Shown here piece after piece: positions 16,705-25,757 of a stretch of DNA of 64,000 nt (position 1 is its first letter; each line of letters opens with the position of its first letter). The translations under genes and the position numbers were made by a program. The stretch spans positions 124,001-188,000 of the forward strand of contig NZ_JAPJZJ010000004.1 of NCBI RefSeq assembly GCF_028858515.1. Direction: 5' to 3'. The stretch is from Aurantiacibacter sp. D1-12. Lineage in GTDB: Bacteria; Pseudomonadota; Alphaproteobacteria; Sphingomonadales; Sphingomonadaceae. The notes under the pieces were generated by a model, which was given only the letters and a program-made list of their open reading frames with translations, was not told where the DNA came from and ran no database searches.

Positions 16705-17880
16705 TCAAGCGGGCTCGGTCGCTTCGATCCAGCCACCGCCGATCACGCGGTCTCCGGCATAGATCACCGCCGCCTGTCCGGGCGCGACGCCAAATTCGGG
16801 GCTGGCAAAGCGCACGGTGACCTCCGCGCCTTCCCCCAATGCGCCTTCCACCACAACCGGCACCGGCTTGGAAAGAGAGCGCACCTTTGCGGTCAGCTCA
16901 CCACTCGGAACGGGACCGATGCGATTGGTCTCTACGACCTGCGCAGCGCCCACGGCAAGCAGGCGCTTCGGCCCGACGCGGACTTCCGCGCTCTCGGCAT
17001 CAAGGCCAACCACATAGAGTGGTTCGGGCTGTCCGCCAATCTCCAGACCGCGGCGCTGGCCGACGGTATAGTGAATGATCCCAGGGTGCTGGCCCAACGT
17101 CTCACCTGTCTCGGCATGCACGATATCGCCTGCGCGCCCGCCTTCGGGGCGCATTTTCTTGACGATCTTGGCATAGTCGCCATCGGGCACAAAGCAGATG
17201 TCCTGACTATCGGGCTTGTTCGCCACGACCAGACCGAAACTCTCTGCAATCTCTCGCACCTGCGCCTTGGGCAGTCCTCCCAGCGGGAAGCGCAGGAAGT
17301 CGAGCTGCTTCTCTGTCGTCGCATAGAGGAAATAGGACTGGTCACGTGCCGGATCGAGCGCGCGGTGCAATTCCACACCGTGCTCGGCCTCCACCCGGCG
17401 CACATAGTGCCCGGTGGCGAGGCAGTCAGCGCCTAGCTCTTCCGCCATGCGCAACAAGTCGGTGAACTTGGGCCCCATATTGCAGCGAATGCAGGGAATG
17501 GGTGTGCGTCCGGCGAGATACTCGTCGGCGAATGTCTCGACCACCTCTTCGCGGAAAGCGCTTTCGTGATCGAAAACATAGTGCGCAATTCCCAGACGGT
17601 TCGCCACTTGCTGGGCATCACGAATGTCGTCGCCCGCGCAGCACGCGCCCTTGCGGCCGGTCGCTGCGCCGTAATCGTAGAGCTGCAGCGTAATGCCGAT
17701 CACTTCCGCGCCGGTTTGCGCGGCCAGTGCGGCAACCACCGAAGAATCGACGCCGCCCGACATGGCGACGACAATGCGGCATTCGGCCGCCGGGCGCGGC
17801 AGGTCGAATAGCGCTTCAGCGTTAACCGTGCCCGGAAGGCCCGATACGTCAGCGGACAGGGATTCGGCGGCGTGGTTCAT
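16705..17880 (-). CDS. mnmA: tRNA-specific 2-thiouridylase
   Basis: A 391-residue enzyme that thiolates U34 of tRNA-Lys, -Glu and -Gln. The ATP-pyrophosphatase P-loop is in [15 protein letters not shown] (about residues 37-51). The catalytic Cys is in [12 protein letters not shown], with the second Cys in [21 protein letters not shown] and DQSYFLYAT are also conserved. The 25-residue N-terminal extension before the P-loop is poorly conserved but begins at a clear ATG (17880). It is divergent from the sciP unit; the 110-bp spacer carries a CtrA-like box. Confidence 0.95.
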   Translation of the reverse strand: MNHAAESLSADVSGLPGTVNAEALFDLPRPAAECRIVVAMSGGVDSSVVAALAAQTGAEVIGITLQLYDYGAATGRKGACCAGDDIRDAQQVANRLGIAHYVFDHESAFREEVVETFADEYLAGRTPIPCIRCNMGPKFTDLLRMAEELGADCLATGHYVRRVEAEHGVELHRALDPARDQSYFLYATTEKQLDFLRFPLGGLPKAQVREIAESFGLVVANKPDSQDICFVPDGDYAKIVKKMRPEGGRAGDIVHAETGETLGQHPGIIHYTVGQRRGLEIGGQPEPLYVVGLDAESAEVRVGPKRLLAVGAAQVVETNRIGPVPSGELTAKVRSLSKPVPVVVEGALGEGAEVTVRFASPEFGVAPGQAAVIYAGDRVIGGGWIEATEPA

Positions 17881-17940
17881 GGCCGCGCGCCTACACCCAT
17901 CTCGGCGTCGGCAAAACCCCCTGAAAAATGTAACATAGGG

Positions 17941-17955
17941 TTAAGCGCAGTTTTA
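17941..17955 (+). promoter_or_regulatory. CtrA-like binding box (TTAA-N7-TTTA)
   Basis: TTAA, seven bases, then TTTA lie 36 bases before the ATG of the gene preceding sciP. This differs by one base from the full CtrA consensus TTAA-N7-TTAA. SciP is an inhibitor of CtrA and in Caulobacter its gene is CtrA-activated, so the location makes sense. Binding is inferred only. Confidence 0.4.
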
Positions 17956-17990
17956 CCTGATCTTGACGCTTGGCCCCTAAAGCCAGTGGA

Positions 17991-18326
17991 ATGTTCGAGG
18001 GAAAACCACCTCTGCCACCCGCTGCAAGCGGTTCTGAACGCGGCGATTCTGCCGCCGGAGAGCTGTGCGCGCTGCGCTGGCCCGATCTCGTCGCCAAGCT
18101 TGCGGCGGCAAGGGACCTGCGTGCCGAACTGGCCGGGCAAGAGGACGTCTCTCTGGCGAGCTTTGATCCGCACGGAGCGGCGCATCTCGCCTCGCACAGT
18201 GAAAAATCGCCCGTTGATGGCAAACGGAGCGTTAACCTTGATGGTTTAGCCAATGGCAAAGGGAACGGCGGCATTGTCGATTCAGCCATTGATAACGATG
18301 ATCCGGCGTACCGAGGAAATACATGA
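17991..18326 (+). CDS. Conserved hypothetical protein coupled to sciP
   Basis: A 111-residue, mostly polar protein without signal peptide or membrane segment. A short helical block ALRWPDLVAKLAAARDLRAEL (about residues 34-54) is followed by FDPHGAAHLA and a Gly/Asn-rich VNLDGLANGKGNGG stretch. The latter pattern (VN-x-D-x-LANGK) is one I recall from uncharacterised sphingomonad proteins. The ATG at 17991 gives MFEGKPPLPP. Its stop overlaps the sciP start (ATGA), so the two are translated together. No function can be assigned; co-transcription points to cell-cycle control. Confidence 0.72.
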   Translation: MFEGKPPLPPAASGSERGDSAAGELCALRWPDLVAKLAAARDLRAELAGQEDVSLASFDPHGAAHLASHSEKSPVDGKRSVNLDGLANGKGNGGIVDSAIDNDDPAYRGNT

Positions 18327-18622
18327 TCGAGAACCAGAAAATCCGACCGGCACAGGTCATTGGCCCGCTTGGCGAGCCGCTGACGATCGACGATCTGCCT
18401 TCGCCCAAGACGAAGCGTTGGGTTGTGCGTCGCAAGGCCGAGGTCGTGGCTGCTGTGAATGGCGGCCTACTCACGATTGACGAGGTTCTCGAGCGCTATG
18501 GCCTGACGCTGGAAGAATTCGCCGGCTGGCAGCGAGCCGTCGACCGCTCCGGCATGCAAGGCCTGCGTGTGACACGCATCCAGCACTACCGCGATTTGTA
18601 CGAGCGCCAGCTCAAGTACTGA
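18323..18622 (+). CDS. sciP: CtrA inhibitor SciP (DUF1153)
   Basis: A 99-residue regulator. The sequence opens with IRPAQVIGPLGEPLT and continues with RWVVRRKAEVVAAVNGGLL, then the helix-turn-helix-like TIDEVLERYGLTLEEFAGWQ and the C-terminal GLRVTRIQHYRDL. This is close throughout to Caulobacter SciP, which binds CtrA and DNA and blocks CtrA-dependent transcription early in the cell cycle. ATGA overlap with the preceding gene and a strong terminator 47 bases downstream define a two-gene unit. Confidence 0.94.
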   Translation: MIENQKIRPAQVIGPLGEPLTIDDLPSPKTKRWVVRRKAEVVAAVNGGLLTIDEVLERYGLTLEEFAGWQRAVDRSGMQGLRVTRIQHYRDLYERQLKY

Positions 18623-18668
18623 TCCGGGTAAGCGCCCGGCGCGGCGTTTTACACATTCAAACACATAA

Positions 18669-18704
18669 AGAGGGAGTATCGGTTGCGCCGATGCTCCCTC
18701 TTTG
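18669..18704 (+). terminator. Intrinsic terminator after sciP
   Basis: Arms AGAGGGAG-T-ATCGG and CCGAT-G-CTCCCTCT enclose a TTGCG-type loop and are followed by TTTGTC. The 13-bp stem with one mismatch is one of the best hairpins in the window. Confidence 0.85.
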
Positions 18705-18750
18705 TCTATCAAAGGCCTATCTCTGGGGAGATCACAAGAAGGAGAAGGTT

Positions 18751-19011
18751 ATGGGTTGGATCGCAACTATCGTGCTGGGCGGCGTCGCCGGCTGGCTCGC
18801 GAGCATGGTGATGAACCGCGATGCCTCGATGGGCATTTTCTGGAATATCATTGTCGGCGTCATCGGCGGCGTGATTGGCAGCTTCATAGGTAGCTATACC
18901 GGCTTCCTTACAGATGACGCCGGCTGGGTCATGTACCTGGTCACAGCGACCATCGGTGCAGTCGTATTGCTGGGCATTGTGAACATGGTCCAGCGCGGCC
19001 GCGTGCGGTAA
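18751..19011 (+). CDS. GlsB/YeaQ/YmgE family stress-response membrane protein
   Basis: An 86-residue, very hydrophobic protein: GWIATIVLGGVAGWLASMVM, then a Gly-rich NIIVGVIGGVIGSFIG stretch and a third segment VMYLVTATIGAVVLLGIV, ending in a basic tail. Three short membrane helices with glycine zippers are typical of the transglycosylase-associated (GlsB/YeaQ) family, often induced by envelope or osmotic stress. The ATG at 18751 has AAGGAGAAGG just upstream. It is flanked by terminators on both sides, so it is an independent one-gene unit. Confidence 0.88.
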   Translation: MGWIATIVLGGVAGWLASMVMNRDASMGIFWNIIVGVIGGVIGSFIGSYTGFLTDDAGWVMYLVTATIGAVVLLGIVNMVQRGRVR

Positions 19012-19041
19012 ACGCACAACACTGCCGAACAAAGGCTCAAG

Positions 19042-19076
19042 AGGGGCGGAACATCTCGTGTGTTCCGCCCCTTTTC
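19042..19076 (+). terminator. Intrinsic terminator after the GlsB-like gene
   Basis: A perfect 12-bp stem AGGGGCGGAACA/TGTTCCGCCCCT with a seven-base loop (TCTCGTG) is followed by TTTTC. It lies 30 bases after the stop codon. Confidence 0.9.
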
Positions 19077-19241
19077 TATGCATTCCGCCAGCAAGCACTT
19101 CGTCGGGCCTTGTGGCTGTTTGGCAGAACCCTGCATTGCAGCCCGGTGTATTAGGCCGCTATGGCGGAGTGCGAAGGTGAGACAGAGTGTGTGATTTGCG
19201 CCCAAAGCGGGTAAGATCGCGCGAATTTGGGGCGTAAGTCG

Positions 19242-20444
19242 ATGAATTTAGAGACCACAGTGAACACATCAGACACCGCCGATGCGGTCGATCTTGATGG
19301 TACGGGATATGATGGCGCTCCTGCCGAAAGCCCCAAGAAGCGTCGCAATCTCTACATTGCCATTGCTGTCGTGCTGCTCTTCACGATTGCTGCAGCATTC
19401 ATGCTGTCGGGCGGAGAGGCAGAGCCGACGTTCGCTCCGAACGAGGAAGGCAATCTTCCAGCCGTGACGGTTCAGGCGCCGGGCTCGGGTACGATCCAGG
19501 GTATGATCAACGCCACCGGCACGCTCGCCGCGCGCCGTGAAATGCCTGTGGGTGTGGTCGGTGAAGGCGGCCGCGTTGTTTCGGTGCAGGTCGAAGCGGG
19601 TGATTGGGTGCGCGCTGGCCAGACCCTCGCGGTGATCGATCGCTCTGTACAGAACCAGCAGGCAGGTGCGCAGGCGGCGCAGGTCGATGTGGCACAGGCG
19701 GACGCAAACTTGGCACAGGCCAATCTGGATCGCGCCATGCAACTGGTCGAGCGTGGCTTCATTTCGCAAGCCGATATCGATCGCCTGACGGCCACGCGCG
19801 ATGCCGCAGTGGCGCGTGTGCGGGTTGCACGGGCGCAGTTGGCAGAGCGTCAGGCGCGCAATGCCCAGCTCAACATTGTAGCCCCGGCGGCGGGACTTGT
19901 TCTTACACGCGATGTAGAGCCGGGCCAGACAGTCGGCGCAGGCAGCGGAACGCTATTCAGCATTGCTCGCGGCGGTGAAATGGAACTGCTTGCACGTGTT
20001 GGCGAGACCGAGCTCGCCTCTGTCCGTGTCGGCGCGACCGGCGTGGTTACTCCGGTGGGCACCGATCAGCAGTTCACATGCCAGATCTGGCAGACATCCC
20101 CGGTAATTGACGAGCAGACGCGGCAGGGGACTGCGCGATGTGCGCTTTCCTATGATGCGGCTCTTCGCCCAGGCGGCTTTGCCTCGATCGCTTTGAACGG
20201 AGAAACGATGGTTGCTCCGCGCCTGCCGGAAAGCGCAGTGCTTTCGGATGATCGCGGCAGCTATGTCTATATCGTGGATGCAGACAACAAGGTGGTTCGC
20301 CGCGATGTCGAGCTTGGTTCGCTCAGCGATGAAGGTATTGCCATTGCATCGGGCCTTGACGGCGACGAACGCGTGGTTCTGCGCGCAGGTGGTTTCCTGA
20401 CCGAAGGTGAAGAAGTTCGACCCGTAGTGGAGGGCGCCGAGTAG
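19242..20444 (+). CDS. RND efflux periplasmic adaptor subunit (HlyD/AcrA family)
   Basis: A 400-residue membrane-fusion protein. A polar N-terminus is followed by a membrane anchor at about residues 35-58 (NLYIAIAVVLLFTIAAAFML). The lipoyl-like half motif GRVVSVQVEAGDWVRAGQTLAVID and a helical hairpin with AQVDVAQADANLAQANLDRA follow. The second lipoyl half (LNIVAPAAGLVLTRDVEPG) and a beta-barrel domain complete it. It bridges the inner-membrane pump to an outer-membrane channel. ATG 19242 was preferred over TTG 19227. It lies 12 bases before the RND permease. No outer-membrane channel gene is adjacent. Confidence 0.92.
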   Translation: MNLETTVNTSDTADAVDLDGTGYDGAPAESPKKRRNLYIAIAVVLLFTIAAAFMLSGGEAEPTFAPNEEGNLPAVTVQAPGSGTIQGMINATGTLAARREMPVGVVGEGGRVVSVQVEAGDWVRAGQTLAVIDRSVQNQQAGAQAAQVDVAQADANLAQANLDRAMQLVERGFISQADIDRLTATRDAAVARVRVARAQLAERQARNAQLNIVAPAAGLVLTRDVEPGQTVGAGSGTLFSIARGGEMELLARVGETELASVRVGATGVVTPVGTDQQFTCQIWQTSPVIDEQTRQGTARCALSYDAALRPGGFASIALNGETMVAPRLPESAVLSDDRGSYVYIVDADNKVVRRDVELGSLSDEGIAIASGLDGDERVVLRAGGFLTEGEEVRPVVEGAE

Positions 20445-20456
20445 GGCGCGGCAATT

Positions 20457-23400
20457 ATGGACTTCAGCCAAATCTCCGCATGGTCGATCCGCAACCCGAT
20501 CGTCCCGATCCTCGCATTCATCGGCCTGATGATTGCGGGCATCATGTCATTTCAGGACATGGATATCCAGGACAACCCGGATATCGAATTCCCGATTGCG
20601 ATCGTCAGCATTTCGCAGCCTGGTGCGGCGCCGACCGAAGTCGAGAACCAGATAACCCAGCGCGTCGAGGCTGCGGTGCAGACTCTGGATGGCGTTGAAA
20701 ACATTCGCTCGACTGCGTCAGAAGGCAATTCCTTCACCGTCATCGAGTATGCCATCGGCACCGACATCGCCGAGGCGGTGAACGAGGTCAAAAGCGAGAT
20801 CGACAATATCCGTGGCGAATTGCCAGACGGCATTCTCGAACCGCGCGTTTTCAAGGAGCAGACAAGCTCCAATCCTATCGTGTCCTTCGGTGTTGCCGCC
20901 GATGACATGACGCTTGAGCAGCTCAGCTGGTTTATTGATGATACGGTGACCAAAGAGCTGCTGACTGTGGATGGCCTCGCCGAAGTCAGTCGCAGCGGCG
21001 GTGTAGACCGCGAGATCCTCGTCATCCTTGATCCGGCACGCATGCAGTCGCTGGGCGTCACGGCGAGCCAGGTCAACGGTGCGCTGCGCCAGCTCAATAT
21101 CAATGCCGCAGGCGGGCAGGCTGAAATCGCCGGTTCGCGCCAGTCTGTGCGTGTCCTGGGCAATGCCGAAGATGCCTATGCGCTGTCGCAAACGCAGATC
21201 CCGCTTGGCGGCGGGCGTGTGGTGAAACTGGCGGATATTGCAACCGTGCAGGATTCGGTCGGCGAGATTCGCACGGTCGCCAAGGTGAACGGCCGCCAGG
21301 TCGTGACCTTCTCGCTCACCCGTGCACGCGGCGAAAGTGACGTACGCGTTTATGACGACGCGGTGGAGGTTCTCGAACGGATTGAGGAGGCCAATCCCGG
21401 CGTTACTTTCACACGCCTGTTCACCTCGGTCGATTATACCAAGGATCAGTACGAAAGCAGCATGGCACTGCTCGTCGAAGGCGCCTTGCTCGCCGTGGTC
21501 GTGGTGTTCCTGTTCCTGCGTGACTGGCGTGCGACACTGATCGCTGCGCTTGCGATTCCGCTGTCAGCCATCCCGACCTTCTACTTCATGGAAGCCTGGT
21601 TCGGCTTCTCGCTCAACACCCTATCGCTGCTCGCACTCGGATTGGTGGCGGGTGTCCTTGTCGATGATGCCATCGTCGAGATCGAGAATATCGTGCGCCA
21701 TATGCGCATGGGCAAAAGCGCCTATCAGGCCAGCATCGATGCTGCGGACGAAATCGGCCTGCCGGTGGTCGCGACCACGTTCTGTATTGTGGCAGTGTTC
21801 CTGCCTGTCGGTCTGATGCCCGGCATTTCCGGACAGTTCTTCAAGAACTTCGGCCTGACCGTGGTGGTCGCTGTGCTGATGAGCCTTGCCGTGGCGCGCA
21901 TGATTACACCCATGGCTGCAGCCTATTTCCTCAAAGCCAAGGGTCAGGCGACGCACGGCGAGGGCAAATGGATGGACCGTTATATCAAGGTTCTGCGCTG
22001 GTCGCTTGATACCAAGGCGTTTCGCGAGATGCGCAAGCGGCTTGGTTTTCAAGGTACGCGCTGGTGGTTTATCCCGATCAATATCGGGATCGGATTGCTG
22101 ACCGTTCTAGCAATTCAGGGCCTGGTCGCTCTCCCCGGCCTGTTCGCGGCTCAGGAAGCCGCCGTGCCTGCCGAAGCTGCTGCGGGAGCGGAACAGACAG
22201 GTCCTGCATGGTGGATGATCCTCATCGGTGCATTTGCTCTTTACCTCCTCGGTGCGCTTGTCGCGATGATTGTCGGCGGACTCACCGGGCGCAAGGGTGA
22301 TATCGAGCAACAAAACGCCTTCACTCGCCGCACCCGGTTTATGTCGGCGCGTTTCCTCGATCACCGGATCTGGATGGTTTTGCTGGGTGTCGTGTCACTG
22401 GTGGCCACGGTCATGATTGCCAGCAGCATTCCGGCCCAGTTCTTCCCCGAGAACGACAGCGATTTCAGCCGCGTCAGCATCTCTATGGTTCCGGGAACGA
22501 CGCTCGAACAGACAGAGGCCGTTGTTGACCAGGTATCCGCGCGTCTGAGCGAGGAGCAGGAAGTTGCCATCGCCTTGGGCATCGCCAACGAAGGGCGTGG
22601 GCGTATCAGTCTTGTTCTGGGTGACGACCGTGAACGTTCGAGCCAGCAGTTCGAGCGTGCGCTCACCCCAGTTCTGCAAAATATCCCCGACGCCCGCGTT
22701 AGCTTCATGAACAACCAGGGTGGAGGCGGCACGGGTCGCGCGATTTCAATCATGCTATCCGGCTCCAATCCTGAATTGCTCAATGAAACTGCTGCTGTTC
22801 TGGCAGAGCAAATGGAAAGTATCGATGGGGCCGTGGCCCCGCGTGTCGAGTACGACCTTCAGCGCCCCGAACTGATCATTGAACCGCGTGAGGATCTCGC
22901 TGCCAGCCTTGGGGTGACAACCATTGCGCTCAGCCAGGCCATTCGCATCGCAACGCTGGGCGATATTGACCAGAATGCGGCGCGCTTCTCGCTCTCTGAC
23001 CGGCAGATCCCGATCCGCGTACGGCTTGCCGAAACTGCACGGCGAGACCTTTCGGCCATCCGCAATCTTCCGGTCCCGACCGCTAATGGCGGGTCGGTTC
23101 CGCTCAGCCGCGTAGCCGACATTTCGCTCGGCATGGGACCGACATCGATCGAGCGGTACAACCAGAACCGCCGCGTTTTTGTGGGCGTTGACATTGCCCC
23201 CGATGCAGCCCGCGGCAATGTTCGTGCGGCTATCGACCGCTTGCCGATCATGCAGAACCTGCCAACAGGTGTGTCCAACGCTCCGGTCGGCGCGGATGAG
23301 TGGCAGCTCGATCTGATCAACAACTTCATTATCGCCGTGGTGACAGGTTTCTTCCTGGTCTTCGCGGTGCTGGTGCTGCTCTACCGCCGAATCGTCTCGC

Positions 23401-23936
23401 CGCTCGTGAACATGAGCTCGCTGCTGCTTGCGCCGCTAGGGGGATTCGTCGCACTGGTGATTGCGGGCTGGTTCCAGGGGTTTTCGGAAGGAGATTTCAG
23501 TCCGATGCCGATATCCATGCCGGTGTTCATCGGCATGCTGATGCTGCTCGGCATCGTGGCCAAGAACTCCATCCTGCTTATCGACTTCGCGATCGAGGAG
23601 ATGGAGGCCGGGCGGGAAAAATTCGCGGCCATCATGGAAGCCGGCCACAAACGTGCGCAGCCGATTGTGATGACGACCGTCGCGATGACGGCAGGCATGC
23701 TGCCTACAGCGCTTTCGCTAACCGGCGATTCGGCCTGGCGTCAGCCTATGGGCGTGGTCGTGATCGGTGGCCTGATCCTGTCGACTGTCCTCACTCTTGT
23801 GATCGTTCCAGCCGGCTTCAGTCTTGCAGACGGGATGGAAAAGAAACTTGGCCCTTGGCTTCGTGAGCGTTTGCTGACCTATAAGCCGGGTGATGAACAA
23901 GCTGATGGATCTCCCCAAGCCCAGCCTGCCGAGTAG
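20457..23936 (+). CDS. RND efflux permease (HAE1-type), with extra central membrane segments
   Basis: A 1159-residue inner-membrane proton antiporter. It opens with FSQISAWSIRNPIVPILAF, and porter-domain segments such as ENIRSTASEG, LTVDGLAEVSRSG and LDPARMQSLGVTASQVN follow. TM4 contains GLVAGVLVDDAIVEIENIVRH with the proton-relay Asp pair, and the second half has MLMLLGIVAKNSILLIDFAIEE. Typical members are about 1030-1060 residues. The excess lies at about residues 535-625, between TM6 and TM7, where two additional hydrophobic segments flank an Ala/Glu-rich linker. It forms an operon with the adaptor; substrates are unknown. Confidence 0.93.
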   Translation: MDFSQISAWSIRNPIVPILAFIGLMIAGIMSFQDMDIQDNPDIEFPIAIVSISQPGAAPTEVENQITQRVEAAVQTLDGVENIRSTASEGNSFTVIEYAIGTDIAEAVNEVKSEIDNIRGELPDGILEPRVFKEQTSSNPIVSFGVAADDMTLEQLSWFIDDTVTKELLTVDGLAEVSRSGGVDREILVILDPARMQSLGVTASQVNGALRQLNINAAGGQAEIAGSRQSVRVLGNAEDAYALSQTQIPLGGGRVVKLADIATVQDSVGEIRTVAKVNGRQVVTFSLTRARGESDVRVYDDAVEVLERIEEANPGVTFTRLFTSVDYTKDQYESSMALLVEGALLAVVVVFLFLRDWRATLIAALAIPLSAIPTFYFMEAWFGFSLNTLSLLALGLVAGVLVDDAIVEIENIVRHMRMGKSAYQASIDAADEIGLPVVATTFCIVAVFLPVGLMPGISGQFFKNFGLTVVVAVLMSLAVARMITPMAAAYFLKAKGQATHGEGKWMDRYIKVLRWSLDTKAFREMRKRLGFQGTRWWFIPINIGIGLLTVLAIQGLVALPGLFAAQEAAVPAEAAAGAEQTGPAWWMILIGAFALYLLGALVAMIVGGLTGRKGDIEQQNAFTRRTRFMSARFLDHRIWMVLLGVVSLVATVMIASSIPAQFFPENDSDFSRVSISMVPGTTLEQTEAVVDQVSARLSEEQEVAIALGIANEGRGRISLVLGDDRERSSQQFERALTPVLQNIPDARVSFMNNQGGGGTGRAISIMLSGSNPELLNETAAVLAEQMESIDGAVAPRVEYDLQRPELIIEPREDLAASLGVTTIALSQAIRIATLGDIDQNAARFSLSDRQIPIRVRLAETARRDLSAIRNLPVPTANGGSVPLSRVADISLGMGPTSIERYNQNRRVFVGVDIAPDAARGNVRAAIDRLPIMQNLPTGVSNAPVGADEWQLDLINNFIIAVVTGFFLVFAVLVLLYRRIVSPLVNMSSLLLAPLGGFVALVIAGWFQGFSEGDFSPMPISMPVFIGMLMLLGIVAKNSILLIDFAIEEMEAGREKFAAIMEAGHKRAQPIVMTTVAMTAGMLPTALSLTGDSAWRQPMGVVVIGGLILSTVLTLVIVPAGFSLADGMEKKLGPWLRERLLTYKPGDEQADGSPQAQPAE

Positions 23937-23939
23937 CGC

Positions 23940-25199
23940 ATGGCGCTGGTAACCAGCGGAGCACCCCTTCCGCCCGACAAAGCGAGGCGCATGCGGATCA
24001 CCGCCACGTTGATGCTGGTGGCGATGGCGGCGATATTCGTCACGACACACCAGATGCTCGGGACGCATCCGGTCTGGGGCTATGTGAATGCCTTCGCCGA
24101 AGCGGCAATGGTGGGCGGTTTGGCAGACTGGTTCGCGGTGACTGCACTGTTCCGCCACCCGATGGGCGTGCCCATCCCGCACACCGCGATTATCCCGAAG
24201 AACAAGGATCGCATTGCCGACACGATGGCGGCCTTCCTAAGGTCAAACTTCCTGACACCCGTCGTAGTCGCGCGGCGGATGCGGGAGATGAATGTCGCCA
24301 AGGCGGCCGGTGATTTCCTCACCAAAGGCGGCGGTGGTGAAGCCGGGCGCATTCGGGCAGGTGCGGGGCAGCTTTTTGTAGAGATGCTCGAATCGCTAGA
24401 TCCGGACAGGCTTGGCCTGCAAGTGAAGGCAGGGCTGGCGCGCCAGGCCGAGAAGCTTGATGTCTCTCCATTGCTTGGTCGCATGCTGGAAACCGCGATT
24501 GCCGATGATCGCCATCGCCCCCTGATCGACGGCTTTATCCGCTGGACCGGCCTGACTTTGGAGGACAATGAAGACATGGTCCGCGACATGGTGCAGGCGC
24601 GCGCCAATGCGGTAATCCGCTGGACGGGCCTAGATGATCGCCTCGCCAATTCGGTGCTCGACGGGCTCTACAAGCTGCTTGCCGAGATGCATGTAGACCC
24701 CAACCATCCGGTACGCGGCAAGGTAGAGGAAGGCCTCAAGAACCTCGCGCGTGATTTGCAGCACGATTCCGAAATGCGCGCGAAGGTTGAACGGATGAAG
24801 AATGATCTGCTGGCCAATCCTGCAGTGTCTGACTGGTGGACGGGCGTGTGGGAGCGTATGCGTTTGTCGCTGATCGACATGGTGCGCAATCCGGACAAGG
24901 CGATGGATGGGCAAGTGGGCTCAAGCCTTGCCGAGTTGGGGCAGTCCTTGCAGAGCGATCCGGCGCTACAGATCCAGGTCAACCGTTTCGCCCGGCGTAC
25001 GCTGGTGGGCATTGTAACGCGCTATGGCGAGCAGATCGTCAGTCTGGTTTCGAACACAGTGAAAGGCTGGGATGCGGGCACCATCACCATGCGGATCGAG
25101 CGTGCGGTCGGGCGCGACCTGCAATTCATCCGCATCAACGGCACACTGGTCGGCGGGTTGGTGGGGCTGACCATCCACGCGGCGATTGAACTGCTATGA
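23940..25199 (+). CDS. DUF445 family membrane protein (YjiN-like)
   Basis: A 419-residue protein. The N-terminal membrane segment is at about residues 20-37. It is followed by the family signature GYVNAFAEAAMVGGLADWFAVTALFRHPMG and PHTAIIPKNKDRIADTMAAFL. A long soluble helical region comes next, with DLLANPAVSDWW and MVRNPDKAMDGQVGSSLAELG. The C-terminal segment INGTLVGGLVGLTIHAA is a second membrane helix. The biochemical role of the family is unknown. It begins three bases after the RND permease stop and overlaps the following acetyltransferase start by four bases, so it belongs to the efflux operon. Confidence 0.88.
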   Translation: MALVTSGAPLPPDKARRMRITATLMLVAMAAIFVTTHQMLGTHPVWGYVNAFAEAAMVGGLADWFAVTALFRHPMGVPIPHTAIIPKNKDRIADTMAAFLRSNFLTPVVVARRMREMNVAKAAGDFLTKGGGGEAGRIRAGAGQLFVEMLESLDPDRLGLQVKAGLARQAEKLDVSPLLGRMLETAIADDRHRPLIDGFIRWTGLTLEDNEDMVRDMVQARANAVIRWTGLDDRLANSVLDGLYKLLAEMHVDPNHPVRGKVEEGLKNLARDLQHDSEMRAKVERMKNDLLANPAVSDWWTGVWERMRLSLIDMVRNPDKAMDGQVGSSLAELGQSLQSDPALQIQVNRFARRTLVGIVTRYGEQIVSLVSNTVKGWDAGTITMRIERAVGRDLQFIRINGTLVGGLVGLTIHAAIELL

Positions 25200-25738
25200 C
25201 CCTACCCGATCCTGCTCGGCCTGTGATTACGACCGAACGGTTCGACCTCTGGATACCGGGTGCAGAGGATATCCCCGGTATGCTCGCGCTCCTCAGCCAT
25301 CCGGAAACACACCGTTTTCTTGGCCCGATGGGTACACCGGGCAGTCACATGTCGCGTATTTTACGCAATGTCGGGAGCTGGGTGGTCTATGGCTACGGAC
25401 TGCTCGTCGTGAAGCATCGGGGTGATCCGGCGCCGATTGGCAACTGCGGCATATTCCACACGCACCGTGATCTTGGCGCAGACTTCGATGACAGGCCTGA
25501 AGCGGGGTGGATCATCGCCGCCGAACACGCCGGTCAAGGCGTCGCGAGTGAAGTTATGGAAGCTATCCTGCGCTGGTTCGATACGGAACGTGGCGGCGAG
25601 ATCATGTGCATGATCGACCCTGACAATGCGCCGTCACTCAGGCTGGCAGACAAGTTCGGCTTCGCGCCGCTCCGGGTTGCCGAAATGCCGGATGGCGATA
25701 CGGTGCGGCTATTCCGCAGGCCGCCGCCGGCGAAGTGA
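25196..25738 (+). CDS. GNAT family N-acetyltransferase (RimJ/RimL-like)
   Basis: A 180-residue acetyl-CoA-dependent transferase. It opens with ITTERFDLWIPGAEDIPGML, the usual start of the RimL-type subfamily. The acetyl-CoA site is around EAGWIIAAEHAGQGVASEVMEAIL (the Q-x-x-G-x-G/A loop), and the distal part contains IDPDNAPSLRLADKFGF. It could modify a protein N-terminus or a small molecule; the substrate is unknown. ATGA overlap with the DUF445 gene makes it the last gene of the efflux operon. Confidence 0.9.
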   Translation: MTLPDPARPVITTERFDLWIPGAEDIPGMLALLSHPETHRFLGPMGTPGSHMSRILRNVGSWVVYGYGLLVVKHRGDPAPIGNCGIFHTHRDLGADFDDRPEAGWIIAAEHAGQGVASEVMEAILRWFDTERGGEIMCMIDPDNAPSLRLADKFGFAPLRVAEMPDGDTVRLFRRPPPAK

Positions 25739-25757
25739 TCGCCCGGCAAGCCAATCT

